Shown: positions 18,821 to 28,621 of the stretch, piece by piece
How the letters are laid out: every line of letters begins with the position of its first letter
How positions within the stretch are numbered: position 1 is the first letter of the stretch
From: an uncultured Methanolobus sp.
GTDB taxonomy: Archaea > Halobacteriota > Methanosarcinia > Methanosarcinales > Methanosarcinaceae
NCBI RefSeq assembly: GCF_963667555.1
Contig: NZ_OY763421.1
Span: forward strand, 1,629,562-1,693,561
Length of the DNA: 64,000 nt
Direction: 5' to 3'
Translations under genes and position numbers: made by a program
The notes under the pieces: generated by a model
Told to the model about the DNA's origin: nothing
Seen by the model: the letters and a program-made list of their open reading frames with translations, nothing else
Database searches by the model: none

Positions 18821-19162
18821 ATGGACAAAATGAAAAAGGTAGGTCTTTTAGGAGCAGCAGCACTTATCGGTGCAGGACTTGCAGCACTCTCTGATGAAAA
18901 GATAAGAGACTTCGTTAAGGAAAAAGTGGAGGCAGGAAAACTAAGCAAGGAAGAAGGAAAGATCCTTGTTGAAGACCTCATCAGTGAGACCAAAAGACAA
19001 AAGCTCAGTCTGGAAAAGAATATTCTTGAAAAACTGCACGATTCTGTAAAGATGGCAGACAAGGAACTGGATGAACTTACCGACAGGATAGACGAACTGA
19101 AGATACAGGAACTTGAATCCGAACTTGAAAGAATGAAGAGTTTGAGAAAGGGGCAACAGTAG
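18821..19162 (+). CDS. Small coiled-coil protein with N-terminal hydrophobic segment
   Basis: 113 residues. The ATG chosen follows GGTGGGAG by about 8 nt; an upstream in-frame ATG 99 nt earlier lacks such a signal and gives a non-conserved leader. Residues 5-20 are Gly/Ala-rich and hydrophobic (VGLLGAAALIGAGLAAL), and the rest is charged and helical, with heptad-like KQKLSLEKNILEKLHDSVKMADKEL, resembling phasin-like or gas-vesicle-like helical proteins without clear homology. Function unknown. Confidence 0.7.
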   Translation: MDKMKKVGLLGAAALIGAGLAALSDEKIRDFVKEKVEAGKLSKEEGKILVEDLISETKRQKLSLEKNILEKLHDSVKMADKELDELTDRIDELKIQELESELERMKSLRKGQQ

Positions 19163-19189
19163 GTTGCTTCTTTATGTTTTTAATGGCAT

Positions 19190-20929
19190 TCATTGATTGC
19201 ATGATAAAAGCTGATTGAACACTTCACCACCATCTCTTTTGTAAGAGTGGATATATAATTGCTCAGAAGCTCTGGTTAAACCTACATAAATCAATCTTTG
19301 ATTTTCTATTCTGTCTACATTAAGGAGAATACACACTTTATTTTCTAAGCCCTTAGAAGAATGATATGTAGTAATCACTAATTTACTTTCATCGATATTT
19401 TTAGAAACTTTTGAGACTTTTTTAATTGATTCATCCAAATTCCGATATAATTTTTCATTACCCATGTGAGAAGGTCCAAGAACAAGAATATCCTGTGGAT
19501 TGTACTTGGTATTTAGCAAGTCCAAAAGAAGATTGTTTATTATTCCATATCCGCCGGTAAAGAATTTTACTGAACTCTCTGAATCAAAATTCTGACAAAT
19601 CCCGTCCCTGCCTTCGTAAAAATTCTCTACTTCCTTTTGAAGCTCCTCATGAAGCATTAGATAATTCATCGCAAGGTCAATATGGGAACCACCAGAACGG
19701 TATGAGGTTTTCAATAATTTTGATCTTCCTACAATATTAATTCCCAGACTTCTCCAACTATGACATTTGGGGTTGTAAATACTTTGAAGTCTGTCGCCTG
19801 CAAGGAATATATTCTCACTTATTACCTTGTTTTTATCTTCATGTTTTTTACAGGCCTTCAGGCATAATTTAATCCATGAATCATGAAAATCCTGGTATTC
19901 ATCTATTAGTATTGCATCATATGTTGGAATAGCCTTATCCATTGCAATATATGGAAGAGTTACATCCCAAAATTGATTATCTTCGGTTCCTGTTATATTG
20001 ATGACTGCAATATCACGAGCCATTTGATGAAATGTTGATATTTCTATATTTTCATATTTTATTCCCATATAATGAAGGTCTTCATGCTTGGATTTGAAAT
20101 GCTGCTCCAGCTTTTTCTCCAAAGACCTGTTGTAGGTAAGGATTCGTATCCTCCATTCTGTATTTTCCCTCAAAAGATGAATAGCTCTTGCAACCAGTAT
20201 TACAGTTTTACCACTTCCTGGGACACCAGTAATCATATAATGACCATATGGAATTCTTCTGGCAAATTGCTCCTGTTCATAATCTAAAGTCGCAATAACA
20301 CGATTATCTAAAGTGTTTTTCTTGTTGAATTGCCATATTTCTGTCTGGATGCGTTTTATCTGTAATTCCGGGAATATTTTTCCTCTGATGGTTGAGATTG
20401 TTGCTTTATCAAGGAAGATTGTGTCAACTGAATACAAATCATTAACAGAAAGAGAGGTTAATTGGTCAGAACTCAAACAGTCTGTAACTGGCTGGCAAAG
20501 AACTTCTTTTAAAGAATCGACCTCTTGAGAGTTCATTTTTGTGAAAATTACTTTAGAATACAATCTGAATTTTAGTTCCCTTTTTTCATTCAAAAGAAAA
20601 TCTTCGGTTTGGAGGAGATTCTTAACAGTATTAAAATATTGACGTGCCCGATAGGATGGATTATGCAGTGGCTCTCCTGTTATAGTCTTAACTTCTGTTT
20701 GATTAATACTTTGTATGTATGAAAGAGACCAGTCTTTAACTTCAATAATACAAACGCCTTTGTAGGGATCAATTAGAATAAAATCCGGGTTGTAAGACAT
20801 AACTACTGGTTGAGGATACAGAAAAGAATCATATTCCTTAGTACTATAAATCGATTTTAACTTGTTAAGTACTCTGTTTTCCCCGGTAGTAAGTCCTGAT
20901 ATGTCAGATTGCATCACCTTTAATGGCAT
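19190..20929 (-). CDS. NERD nuclease-domain fused to UvrD/Rep-like superfamily I helicase
   Basis: 579 residues. The N-terminal NERD (nuclease-related) domain carries the restriction-endonuclease-like core DPYKGVCIIEVKDW (about residues 52-66). The helicase core follows: Walker A TGVPGSGKT (about residue 238), motif II ILIDEYQDF (about 340), motif III-like FLAGDRLQSIY, motif V TYHSSKGLENK and motif VI YVGLTRASEQLY. It should unwind or process DNA; NERD helicases occur in repair and in phage-defence islands. The gene is AT-rich relative to core genes and stands alone, so transfer is possible. Confidence 0.85.
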   Translation of the reverse strand: MPLKVMQSDISGLTTGENRVLNKLKSIYSTKEYDSFLYPQPVVMSYNPDFILIDPYKGVCIIEVKDWSLSYIQSINQTEVKTITGEPLHNPSYRARQYFNTVKNLLQTEDFLLNEKRELKFRLYSKVIFTKMNSQEVDSLKEVLCQPVTDCLSSDQLTSLSVNDLYSVDTIFLDKATISTIRGKIFPELQIKRIQTEIWQFNKKNTLDNRVIATLDYEQEQFARRIPYGHYMITGVPGSGKTVILVARAIHLLRENTEWRIRILTYNRSLEKKLEQHFKSKHEDLHYMGIKYENIEISTFHQMARDIAVINITGTEDNQFWDVTLPYIAMDKAIPTYDAILIDEYQDFHDSWIKLCLKACKKHEDKNKVISENIFLAGDRLQSIYNPKCHSWRSLGINIVGRSKLLKTSYRSGGSHIDLAMNYLMLHEELQKEVENFYEGRDGICQNFDSESSVKFFTGGYGIINNLLLDLLNTKYNPQDILVLGPSHMGNEKLYRNLDESIKKVSKVSKNIDESKLVITTYHSSKGLENKVCILLNVDRIENQRLIYVGLTRASEQLYIHSYKRDGGEVFNQLLSCNQ

Positions 20930-21132
20930 CTATATAACCCCAATGTAACTCATCCATTATTTTTTGACTCATATATACCAGCATAAACCATATAAATTAA
21001 TTTGTCTGGCTCTTGTAAAAAATATATGGACTGCAATTAAAAATTTTTAAATAACACTTTCGCCCTGCTAGCCGGAGGAATATAAATCTCCAATACAATC
21101 TACAATTGGGAACAAAATATCAAGGTGACTAT

Positions 21133-21351
21133 ATGAAAAAACGAACCTGTGACAAATGCAATGAAAACATGAAACTGATTGATAAGTATAGTCAGTTTCT
21201 GGAACCTGATGAAATGAAAAGATTTGCAGACCAGCAGAAAATTGATGGTTTTATCTCAAAAATGAACAATTCACTCAGCATACCTAAAGTGAACATTGAG
21301 ATATATAAATGTGATAAATGTGGAGATTATAAAGGAGTGGAATATGTTTAG
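21133..21351 (+). CDS. Small zinc-ribbon protein
   Basis: 72 residues with CDKCNENM near the N terminus and CDKCGDYKG at the C terminus, an intact four-Cys zinc ribbon split by about 45 helical residues. The start is fixed by AAGGTGA six nt before the ATG. Function unknown; it lies between the NERD helicase and an AAA ATPase. Confidence 0.65.
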   Translation: MKKRTCDKCNENMKLIDKYSQFLEPDEMKRFADQQKIDGFISKMNNSLSIPKVNIEIYKCDKCGDYKGVEYV

Positions 21352-21375
21352 TTTTCAAAATTAGGAAGTAATAAA

Positions 21376-22752
21376 CTATTCTTCCCCTAACATCCAATAC
21401 CACAACGGCACATACCTCACTTTCTTCCCCTCTATTTCTTCTTCGCCAAACTCATCGGAAGTTATGATTAATCCTTCGTTCATCTTAAAATTCTTCATGC
21501 TGGCGAGCAGGCCGTTTATCTCACGTTCTTTTGTTTCGGGGTCTGAAAGATCATAGCAGACCTGTATCAATTGGGTTGGTTCAAGACCTCTTTTCGTGAC
21601 AAAATCAACCTCGTGACCTTTCTGGTTCTGCCAGTAGTAGACCTCCTGACCGGAACGCAGGAGCTGGATGAAAACCATGTTCTCGTAAAGTCTGCCGGTG
21701 TCCGAAAAGAGTTTGAAAGAGACTGCATTGATCATTCCATTATCGATACAATACAGCTTTCGGGGTTTGCTCATCTGCTGTTTCAGGGACTCATCGTAAT
21801 GAGAAACACTGAAAAGCAGGAAAGCATCCTCAAGGTAGTTGAGGTAATTTATCAGGGAATCCGTACTCAGAGAGGAATAATTTGCAAAGAGCCGCCTGAG
21901 GGAATTGTAAGTATGTGGTCTGGCAATATTTGATATGCAGAACAAAGCCAGGTCTTTGAACACCTGAGGATTCCTTATCCCATATCTTGAGATGATATCA
22001 CGATAGATTATGTCGTCAAAATATGACTGGAGCAGTTCATGATGTTGTATTGAAGGGTAAACTATCGTCTCCGGGAAACCTCCGCTTACCAGATACTCAT
22101 TAAACATTCGCTTTATAGTGACCTTGTCCTCTGAATACGGAAGTTTCGTCATATCGCACTCTATGGAATGATACTCAAGAAGCTCGGCAAAACTGAAAGG
22201 GAACATCTTTGTGCTCAAATGTCTGCCTGTTAGCAATGAGGAGATGTCCTGTGAAAGCAAAGAAGCATTTGAACCGCTTATTATTATTTTCACATTTTGT
22301 TTCCTGTCGTATACACCCTTAACCCATCGTTCCCATGATGGATAACTCTGGACCTCATCCAGGAAAAGATACAGACGGTCATCATCAGTGTCCTGAACGT
22401 CCTGAAGCTCCCTGAACGTTTCTATCAGAAGCTGAAGCTCATTCCCATGAATCGGCTGAAGCCGGTCATCATCGAGATTGAGATACAGTATTTTGCTTTT
22501 TGAAACTCCCTGGTCTATCAGTTCCTGTATTAACTGATACATGTAGAAGGTCTTACCGCATCTTCTGACACCCACAATGTCATTTACGTGCGGTGTGTTG
22601 AGGTCGAGTTTATAGCTACGCCTCTGCAAAGGTGGCAATTCTCTTTCATGCCAGTCGATGATCGCATTCTTTAGCTTTTCTTTGACATCCACAAATAATA
22701 GTTTGCGAGCTTTGTTTATATAGTCATCGATTATACTCGATAAAAAATGCAT
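21376..22752 (-). CDS. ATP-binding protein, AAA_14/DUF4143 family
   Basis: 458 residues. Walker A reads GVRRCGKTFYMYQL (about residue 60, with RRCGKT as usual in this family), Walker B LYLFLDEVQSYPSWERW (about 125), and sensor KIIISGSNASLL. The C-terminal DUF4143 nuclease-like domain contains YYWQNQKGHEVDFVTKRG and TQLIQVCYDLSD, a PD-(D/E)XK-like arrangement. These large multi-copy archaeal ATPases are of unknown function and often present in lineage-specific islands. It is about 40 nt convergent with the zinc-ribbon gene. Confidence 0.85.
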   Translation of the reverse strand: MHFLSSIIDDYINKARKLLFVDVKEKLKNAIIDWHERELPPLQRRSYKLDLNTPHVNDIVGVRRCGKTFYMYQLIQELIDQGVSKSKILYLNLDDDRLQPIHGNELQLLIETFRELQDVQDTDDDRLYLFLDEVQSYPSWERWVKGVYDRKQNVKIIISGSNASLLSQDISSLLTGRHLSTKMFPFSFAELLEYHSIECDMTKLPYSEDKVTIKRMFNEYLVSGGFPETIVYPSIQHHELLQSYFDDIIYRDIISRYGIRNPQVFKDLALFCISNIARPHTYNSLRRLFANYSSLSTDSLINYLNYLEDAFLLFSVSHYDESLKQQMSKPRKLYCIDNGMINAVSFKLFSDTGRLYENMVFIQLLRSGQEVYYWQNQKGHEVDFVTKRGLEPTQLIQVCYDLSDPETKEREINGLLASMKNFKMNEGLIITSDEFGEEEIEGKKVRYVPLWYWMLGEE

Positions 22753-22935
22753 ATTTTATCTATTATACTCTACAAAAACTGCAAAATCTGTCCAATATAG
22801 TCGATAAATACGAGAAACGTTCAGAACCTATCATCATATCGATTTGTTTACTTCATAAAAACACACAGAACAACATAAAAAAGTTAATAAGACATAGAAA
22901 CATCACCAACCATATCAATTTTTGGAGATATTATA

Positions 22936-23520
22936 GTGGATTATGAAGGATTAATAAAAAACTCATGGGCACTTACTAAAAAGGACCTAGGAACATGGAT
23001 AGCAGCCACTCTTGTATTCATGTTCGGGTCGATATTCCTGATCACATTTGGACCTCTTGCATACGGTTATAACTTTATGGCTGTGAAAAGTCTCAGGTCA
23101 AAGGAGATCAGGCTAAAAGATATATTTGAAGGATTCAAGCTCAGAAACTTTGTCAATAGCTGGATATTAATAATAGTTTCAATCATCCCATACGTACTGA
23201 TTACGTTCATTAACTCATTATTAGCATACATTGTACTCTTCCTTTTCATATATGCAATGCCACTTCTGATCCTCAGAGAATATGGCAGTATTGCAGCCTG
23301 CAAAGAAAGTGTCAGAATCGCGATTGACAATCCGGTGGAAACAATAATTATAGTTGTCTTTTATATGGTTCTGGCTAACATAGGATTCCTCGCCCTGCTA
23401 GTCGGCTCACTCATAACCACACCGATGTGCGAAATATTAGTTACAGGTGCCGCTTTTGAATTGACAGGAGAGAACTGGGCAAATGAAGATACCATAGATG
23501 CCAGTGCTCTTCTTGAGTGA
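22936..23520 (+). CDS. Multi-pass membrane protein (DUF4013-like)
   Basis: 194 residues with about five hydrophobic segments and the pattern seen in archaeal DUF4013 proteins: FGPLAYGYNFMAVKSLR, RLKDIFEGFKLRNFVNSW, AMPLLILREYGSIAACKESVRIA, ending in an acidic tail. The start is GTG, with GGAG 10 nt upstream. Function unknown. Confidence 0.65.
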   Translation: MDYEGLIKNSWALTKKDLGTWIAATLVFMFGSIFLITFGPLAYGYNFMAVKSLRSKEIRLKDIFEGFKLRNFVNSWILIIVSIIPYVLITFINSLLAYIVLFLFIYAMPLLILREYGSIAACKESVRIAIDNPVETIIIVVFYMVLANIGFLALLVGSLITTPMCEILVTGAAFELTGENWANEDTIDASALLE

Positions 23521-23604
23521 ACAGGCATTATGATATTTCAGCAAACAAGAACCTTAGAATGATCCTAACTACTGCTTCATGCACCAGAGTGCTATTGAAG
23601 CAGA

Positions 23605-24249
23605 CTACTCATTTTTATCCAGCGACTCCATGAGTGCATAGAAATACTGTGCCTCATGAGTCGTATACAGACCATACCACGCTTCCAGCGTTTTTGGAGA
23701 AAATACATCGAGTTCTCTTAAAACTTCACGTGCAAATTCCAGTGGAGCAACACCGTTAGCAGTGATCACATTATCACCGGTAACTGCAGGTTCATTGCGA
23801 TAGAAGGCTTCACCAGTGTAATTTGGGCAGACCGATTTCAGAAAGCCCAGATCATTGCTTGTATGTGCTCTGTTGTCAAGAAGACCTGCTTTTGCAAGTC
23901 CCATTGTCGCACCGCAAATAGCAGCCACTGGAATACCTGCTTCAAGAAACTCTTTTACCTTACCGATAAGTGGATCATGGATTGGTTCAAGCCATGTGTC
24001 ACCACCCGGGAGAATCAATACGCCTGCATAATCCGTAGTGAGTTCATCGATACTGATATCAGGTACAATACTAACTCCTCCCATTGTCACAACAGGTTCT
24101 TTTGGATCTTTTGTAAGACCTACAGTTTTTACGGTGTACTTTTCCGCATCTTTTCTAAAATAACGACCCGTGTTCAGTTCAGCGACCAAAAAACCCGGCT
24201 CCCAGTCAGCCATTGTGTCAAGTACGTACAGATAAGCGATTTTAGCCAT
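23605..24249 (-). CDS. DJ-1/PfpI family protein
   Basis: About 215 residues with the class I glutamine amidotransferase-like fold. The nucleophile elbow PVAAICGATMGLAKAG supplies the Cys, and VLILPGGDTWLEP precedes it. Family members act as chaperones, glyoxalases/deglycases or proteases; the exact activity is unclear. The ATG chosen follows AAGGAT at 5-nt spacing and begins directly with the first strand AKIAYLYVLD; an upstream ATG adds a non-conserved 12 residues. Confidence 0.82.
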   Translation of the reverse strand: MAKIAYLYVLDTMADWEPGFLVAELNTGRYFRKDAEKYTVKTVGLTKDPKEPVVTMGGVSIVPDISIDELTTDYAGVLILPGGDTWLEPIHDPLIGKVKEFLEAGIPVAAICGATMGLAKAGLLDNRAHTSNDLGFLKSVCPNYTGEAFYRNEPAVTGDNVITANGVAPLEFAREVLRELDVFSPKTLEAWYGLYTTHEAQYFYALMESLDKNE

Positions 24250-24319
24250 AGATATCCTTTTGAGAATCAAAATATGAAAATACATTGCTCAGAACTGGCC
24301 ATTCCACACAATTCTGAAC

Positions 24320-24616
24320 TTAACCATGAACAACTGCAACAGTATTACTCAGCGTTGCAAGCAGGCCGATACAGGCAACAGAATATCTTGTTATATTCCA
24401 GTAATACCTGTCTGCATTATTATATACATGGTACATTACAAACAAGAAGCCGATCTTCAATGGTATAATTGAAGTATAACCATATGATTGGAAAATATTG
24501 GACAATATGGGATTTCCTTCATAGAAATTTCCGGTATGTAATGCGTACAGAGTAGTTAGAGTGTCACCTATAAAGTAGAGAAGCAACACTGACCACATAT
24601 CTTTCACAAAAGACAT
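24320..24616 (-). CDS. DUF5658-type small membrane protein
   Basis: 98 residues with three hydrophobic helices and the conserved D-x-x-T-T and E-x-N-P pattern (FIGDTLTTLYAL, FYEGNPILSN) of DUF5658 proteins. Function unknown. Single gene. Confidence 0.65.
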   Translation of the reverse strand: MSFVKDMWSVLLLYFIGDTLTTLYALHTGNFYEGNPILSNIFQSYGYTSIIPLKIGFLFVMYHVYNNADRYYWNITRYSVACIGLLATLSNTVAVVHG

Positions 24617-24955
24617 AATGGACCAACCGCTTGATGAAAATATGGTTTTACATTTCTAAAATTAGATTTACAAAAGCAAAGCTCATTAGTATTATTTTTT
24701 ACGTTTTCCATGTTATACCACCATAGATTGCGTTTGGTTATTTCAGGACTATATTCTCTAAAGTGATGTATAAATCTTCCGATATAATTTTATAATGTTT
24801 TTGATAATAAAACAAATAGTATTTTTGAAATTAAATATCCAGGGATGCATAACTAGCTAACAATAAAATAAATCCTATTCCAAAAAATAGATATGGAAGA
24901 TCAAATTAATAAAACTGAAAGCTCAAATACCAAACCTAACAGTCAATCTAAATGA
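24617..24955. other. AT-rich intergenic stretch
   Basis: I see no gene, RNA or notable repeat here; it separates two genes on the minus strand. Confidence 0.5.
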
Positions 24956-27286
24956 TCAAAATCTCTCTATGAATTGCATTATCATTCCAGTCAGATCAAG
25001 TTTCAGTCTTTCAGAGATAGCAGTATCTTTCAGGTCAATGTCATTTAAAGTACCGATACCTCGATTGCAGCCTTTTACCGTCTTTTCCCAGGACTTCTTT
25101 TTGGTTGGTCTTCTCTCCTGATTGCAGATGTAACGCGAGTATTTGCAGGTTGCTTCACCCAGATCAACATCTGCTGAGATTGAAATATCATATGATCCAG
25201 GACTGTCGGACAACCATCTAATAACCTCATCAATTATCCTGACAGATAAAGATTCAACCTGATGCAGCAGTGCATCTGGATTGTCACCACGATATGATGC
25301 TGCACGGATCCGATTAAGATCAGATACAATTTCTCCTTCTATTGCCTTCTTTTTGCAATCATCAGACGTACAGGCTTTTAGATGAAGTTTTGTAATCTTG
25401 CAAGAACCAGGCTTCAGGCAAACTTCTTTGAGACAAAATTCTGTGCCGGGAGGACAATCTTCAGGACATGTTTCAATGGCTTTCAGTTCCCACCTAAGCT
25501 TCACTAACCTCGGGTAGACAATTAAACCACCGAAAACTATTGCAATGGGAATAATGACTCCTAAAAATGTTCCCACATCCGAACTTTCTGGTTGACTTTC
25601 CGATTCCTGCGTGTTTTCGGAGAAATCATCTTCCGGTGCCCTGAGAATGTTTCCATCCACTGTCAGCTCCTGTGACCACGACCATCCGTTGTTGCTCTCA
25701 TCAAGCTCTGCTATCGCATTTTCAGGATCAACAATGATATCGATATTAGCTAACTTTCCAAGCTGGTCTTCCGGTATTTCCAGCACAATTTCCAGAGTGG
25801 TATCGTCACCGGGATCAAGCCCATAAATTACGCTTTCTGAGCCAGACCATTGACCGGATGTTCCAGGGCCACCTGAAGTAACTATGAACGGATCAGCATA
25901 TCCGCTCCCCTGATTTGTAACATCAACATATAGCTCCAGAGAATCTTCTGCAACAAAGGAACTGACATCTGTGATAACCAGATCTGGAAGATAGTCCGGG
26001 ATATAGATTACAGGTGTCTCTATAACATTATTACCTTCATCCAGCTCCAAGATATAATTCTCAGGGTCAATTTCAATGGCGAAATTATGGTTTGTCCCAT
26101 GTATCTCATCAGGAAGATAGACTTCAATTCTTAGAGTTACATCTTCCCCGGATTCCAGGGCCAAAACATCTGCTTCAGCTTCAACCTCAGACCATTCAGG
26201 ATCGATATCTGAAATGCGGATCGTAGTGATAGCTGAAGGTAGTGAACCCTGGTTGATTATGTCTACATAGATGGCCAGATATTCTCCATCCTCTGTTAAA
26301 CTCCATCTGTCAGCAGATAGTATTTCCAGATCCGGCTTATTAACAGGAGTCTGCACTTGTTCGTTGGTCAGGTAAAACTCTAAGTATTCTGACGAATCTG
26401 TGACCACAAATCTAAGTTCATCTGTAAGTTCCTGTACAGTGCCTGAGCTTAAGGTTATCGGAGCATTGTTTTTCAGGACAAGGTCAAAACTATTTACAGG
26501 CAGCTTCTCTACTTCGAATACGCCATAGGTATCTCCTGTCCCAATCTCAATAATATCTTTGAAATCAGTCAACCAGATGCCTTCTAGCACTATCATACTG
26601 CCATTCTGAGCCTGAAACGCATCCGTTACACGTAGCCTCATTACTTCAGCATTGGTTTTAGCTGCAACATTAATTTTGTATACCCATGTTGCTTCCCCTT
26701 TTGAAATATCAATGGTTTCAGCATCGATCAATTTGCCATTCCTGGATATTTCGAGATAGACTGTTCCACCTTTCACATTGATCTGTCCTGGTGTGATCGT
26801 ATAACCGTCACCAAGTTTGAATGATTGGCCTTCTCTGAGTGTGTATTTATCGCCCTCATCAGTAATCAGCCTGGCAAGTTGAAGCGAAGTATCGGCTTTT
26901 AGTGGAACATATACGTCCCCAAAAAAACCCATGACATAGTAAGAATCAGCTTTCCATGATAGGCATTCGAAATCATTGGATCTTATAGAACTTGTATATT
27001 CAAGACCTTGCTCGTTGATCGTTCTGTCAGAAACATAGTTTCCACCATATATCCTGAGACTTTCTGTAGAAATTCCACCATCGATGTCATAATAGAATCC
27101 CCGGAAATTCTTCACGTTCATTTCCACAAGATCCGATGAGCTGTCACCGATTATATCTGTAAGGTAATTTCCGCTATATACCGGCCCTTTGGCTTCTATG
27201 GCAGCAGCTATTATCACGCCTGTGGCCATTGTCTGAAAAACAAGAAAAGTTACAAAACAAATGTGTATGATTTGTTTGATTTCCAT
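24956..27286 (-). CDS. S-layer-domain and CARDB surface protein with cytoplasmic Cys-rich tail
   Basis: About 776 residues. A signal-like N terminus (HICFVTFLVFQTMATGVIIAA) precedes one Methanosarcina-type S-layer domain (about 40-320, with VEMNVKNFRGFYYDIDGG, TLREGQSFKLGDGYTI and FEVEKLPVNSF). Two CARDB-like repeats follow, each with a DLVITDVSS-type start and NYILELDEGNN / NAIAELDESNN ends. One transmembrane helix lies near residue 570-590. The last 180 residues are predicted cytoplasmic and Cys-rich (CPEDCPPGTEFCLKEVC). Start: an ATG after GTGGGG; longer forms lack support. Probably a cell-envelope sensor or adhesion protein; function unknown. Confidence 0.75.
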   Translation of the reverse strand: MEIKQIIHICFVTFLVFQTMATGVIIAAAIEAKGPVYSGNYLTDIIGDSSSDLVEMNVKNFRGFYYDIDGGISTESLRIYGGNYVSDRTINEQGLEYTSSIRSNDFECLSWKADSYYVMGFFGDVYVPLKADTSLQLARLITDEGDKYTLREGQSFKLGDGYTITPGQINVKGGTVYLEISRNGKLIDAETIDISKGEATWVYKINVAAKTNAEVMRLRVTDAFQAQNGSMIVLEGIWLTDFKDIIEIGTGDTYGVFEVEKLPVNSFDLVLKNNAPITLSSGTVQELTDELRFVVTDSSEYLEFYLTNEQVQTPVNKPDLEILSADRWSLTEDGEYLAIYVDIINQGSLPSAITTIRISDIDPEWSEVEAEADVLALESGEDVTLRIEVYLPDEIHGTNHNFAIEIDPENYILELDEGNNVIETPVIYIPDYLPDLVITDVSSFVAEDSLELYVDVTNQGSGYADPFIVTSGGPGTSGQWSGSESVIYGLDPGDDTTLEIVLEIPEDQLGKLANIDIIVDPENAIAELDESNNGWSWSQELTVDGNILRAPEDDFSENTQESESQPESSDVGTFLGVIIPIAIVFGGLIVYPRLVKLRWELKAIETCPEDCPPGTEFCLKEVCLKPGSCKITKLHLKACTSDDCKKKAIEGEIVSDLNRIRAASYRGDNPDALLHQVESLSVRIIDEVIRWLSDSPGSYDISISADVDLGEATCKYSRYICNQERRPTKKKSWEKTVKGCNRGIGTLNDIDLKDTAISERLKLDLTGMIMQFIERF

Positions 27287-27489
27287 TGTTCCCCACCCAC
27301 TAAAAGACAGGGTTATTATTATAAAATAGTTAAATTCTCTGAGCAAATATATGTTTGGAACAAATGTTACTGAACACATGTTCTAAAAACTGGAATTTGA
27401 GATTAAAAAGTGGATGGAATTTTCAGAAGGATACCATCCTAAAACAACCAGGTTGCTATCAGATATTATATGACCGCATCTCTAAAGAT

Positions 27490-28038
27490 TTACTCTGCAT
27501 TGACAACCAGGGTTCCGGCGATCATATCATGCAGGCCCTGTTGTTGTTTTGTAAAGGCTATCATTATGTAACCTATGAACATTACAGAAGAAGCTATCTT
27601 TCCTAAATTCCTTATTAGTGCTTTACTAAAGGAGAGCCTTCCACCCTGAAGGTCTGTTACTTTTATGCCTGCTACTCTTTTACCAGGAGTTGCCTGCTTG
27701 CTGGAACTTTCAAATACTGCGAAATAAAGCGTCTGAAGGATGAAGATACCTGAAGACAACACTGATCCGATGATATTGCCTAAAGTCTCTACTGCCTGTG
27801 CACCTTCCATGTTTCCTCCAAAGAAGGTTACAAATAAAGCGGCTTGAAGTACAAAGAACAGACCAAAGAAAATAATTAGCGATGGAACTAAAATGATAAG
27901 CGAGTCCACAATAGCAGCTATGAGCCTTTTCCCGAATCCTGCATATATTCCATCACCTGCTGTCTGCGGAGTAAAACCACAATTACTGCAGGACTTAGAC
28001 ATTTCATTAACGTCCGAACCACATTGTTCACATTTCAA
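27490..28038 (-). CDS. RDD-family membrane protein with N-terminal zinc ribbon
   Basis: 182 residues: a zinc ribbon CEQCGSDVNEMSKSCSNCG at residues 3-21, then an RDD domain starting YAGFGKRLIAAIVDSLII with the name-giving R and D residues and three to four hydrophobic helices, ending with RNLGKIASS. RDD proteins may transport osmolytes or ions; no substrate assigned. The start is TTG, seven nt after AAGGTGG; it cannot start later without losing the first ribbon Cys. Confidence 0.8.
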   Translation of the reverse strand: MKCEQCGSDVNEMSKSCSNCGFTPQTAGDGIYAGFGKRLIAAIVDSLIILVPSLIIFFGLFFVLQAALFVTFFGGNMEGAQAVETLGNIIGSVLSSGIFILQTLYFAVFESSSKQATPGKRVAGIKVTDLQGGRLSFSKALIRNLGKIASSVMFIGYIMIAFTKQQQGLHDMIAGTLVVNAE

Positions 28039-28269
28039 TTTTTAACCACCTTAAATTTATGAAGATATAGTTCATAAACTAAGATAGTAATAAGTGTTTC
28101 TAAATAAAGAGATGAAAATAACCATTTATACATTAAAGTATTGCATTTTCTGCAAAGATAACCTTAATCACTACACCAATCAGCACCAGCCACCTCACGT
28201 AAAACCACAACACATCACTTTCACTCCACTTGGCACATCAGCATATACGCTGAAAACATACCACATCAC

Positions 28270-28530
28270 ATGAACCAAAATCCAATAAAAAGCGAGCAGG
28301 AACTATACAACCGAATAAACCAGTATCGTAAAGAACAAAGAACCGCTGCACTCACGTCATATGATGTGCAGGACTTTATTGAAACTCAGGAAAGTGAACT
28401 GCACCCGGATATTGTGCTGAAGAATATTATTCTGGGGAATGCGTGTGCCTGGGGAACATATGACGTAGCATGCCTTCATTTTGAGAATCATATGCAGGCT
28501 TTCAGGCATTTTCAGGTTTTTAATATGTAA
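28270..28530 (+). CDS. Hypothetical protein
   Basis: An 86-residue reading frame just outside the left attachment site of the integrated element. It has a charged N-terminal helix and no recognisable domain. No Shine-Dalgarno is visible. Upstream (28170-28270) the strand is unusually rich in C and A. It may be a real lineage-specific gene or a decayed remnant. Confidence 0.35.
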   Translation: MNQNPIKSEQELYNRINQYRKEQRTAALTSYDVQDFIETQESELHPDIVLKNIILGNACAWGTYDVACLHFENHMQAFRHFQVFNM

Positions 28531-28600
28531 AAATTCGATTATCTTGTGAAGAGGATAATGTAAAAGACAAACTAAGGGCTTTGAACCAATTGAGAAAAGA

Positions 28601-28621
28601 GCCTCGGGTGGGATTTGAACC
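28601..28621. repeat. Left attachment site (attL) core
   Basis: Identical over 21 bp to the 3' end of tRNA-Thr at 35015. Imperfect inverted 12-mers (GGGCTTTGAACC at 28576 and GGTTAAGAGCCC at 28626, two mismatches) flank it and may be integrase arm sites. The integrase starts 35 nt away. Confidence 0.85.

Noticed and set aside
24956..27379. Longer form of the S-layer/CARDB protein starting at 27379
   Set aside because: The extra 31 residues lack a ribosome-binding site and would put a second hydrophobic stretch ahead of a normal signal peptide; the ATG at 27286 follows GTGGGG.
27355..27606. Plus-strand frame of 83 codons
   Set aside because: Overlaps the end of the RDD gene antisense and has no start signal; treated as a shadow frame.
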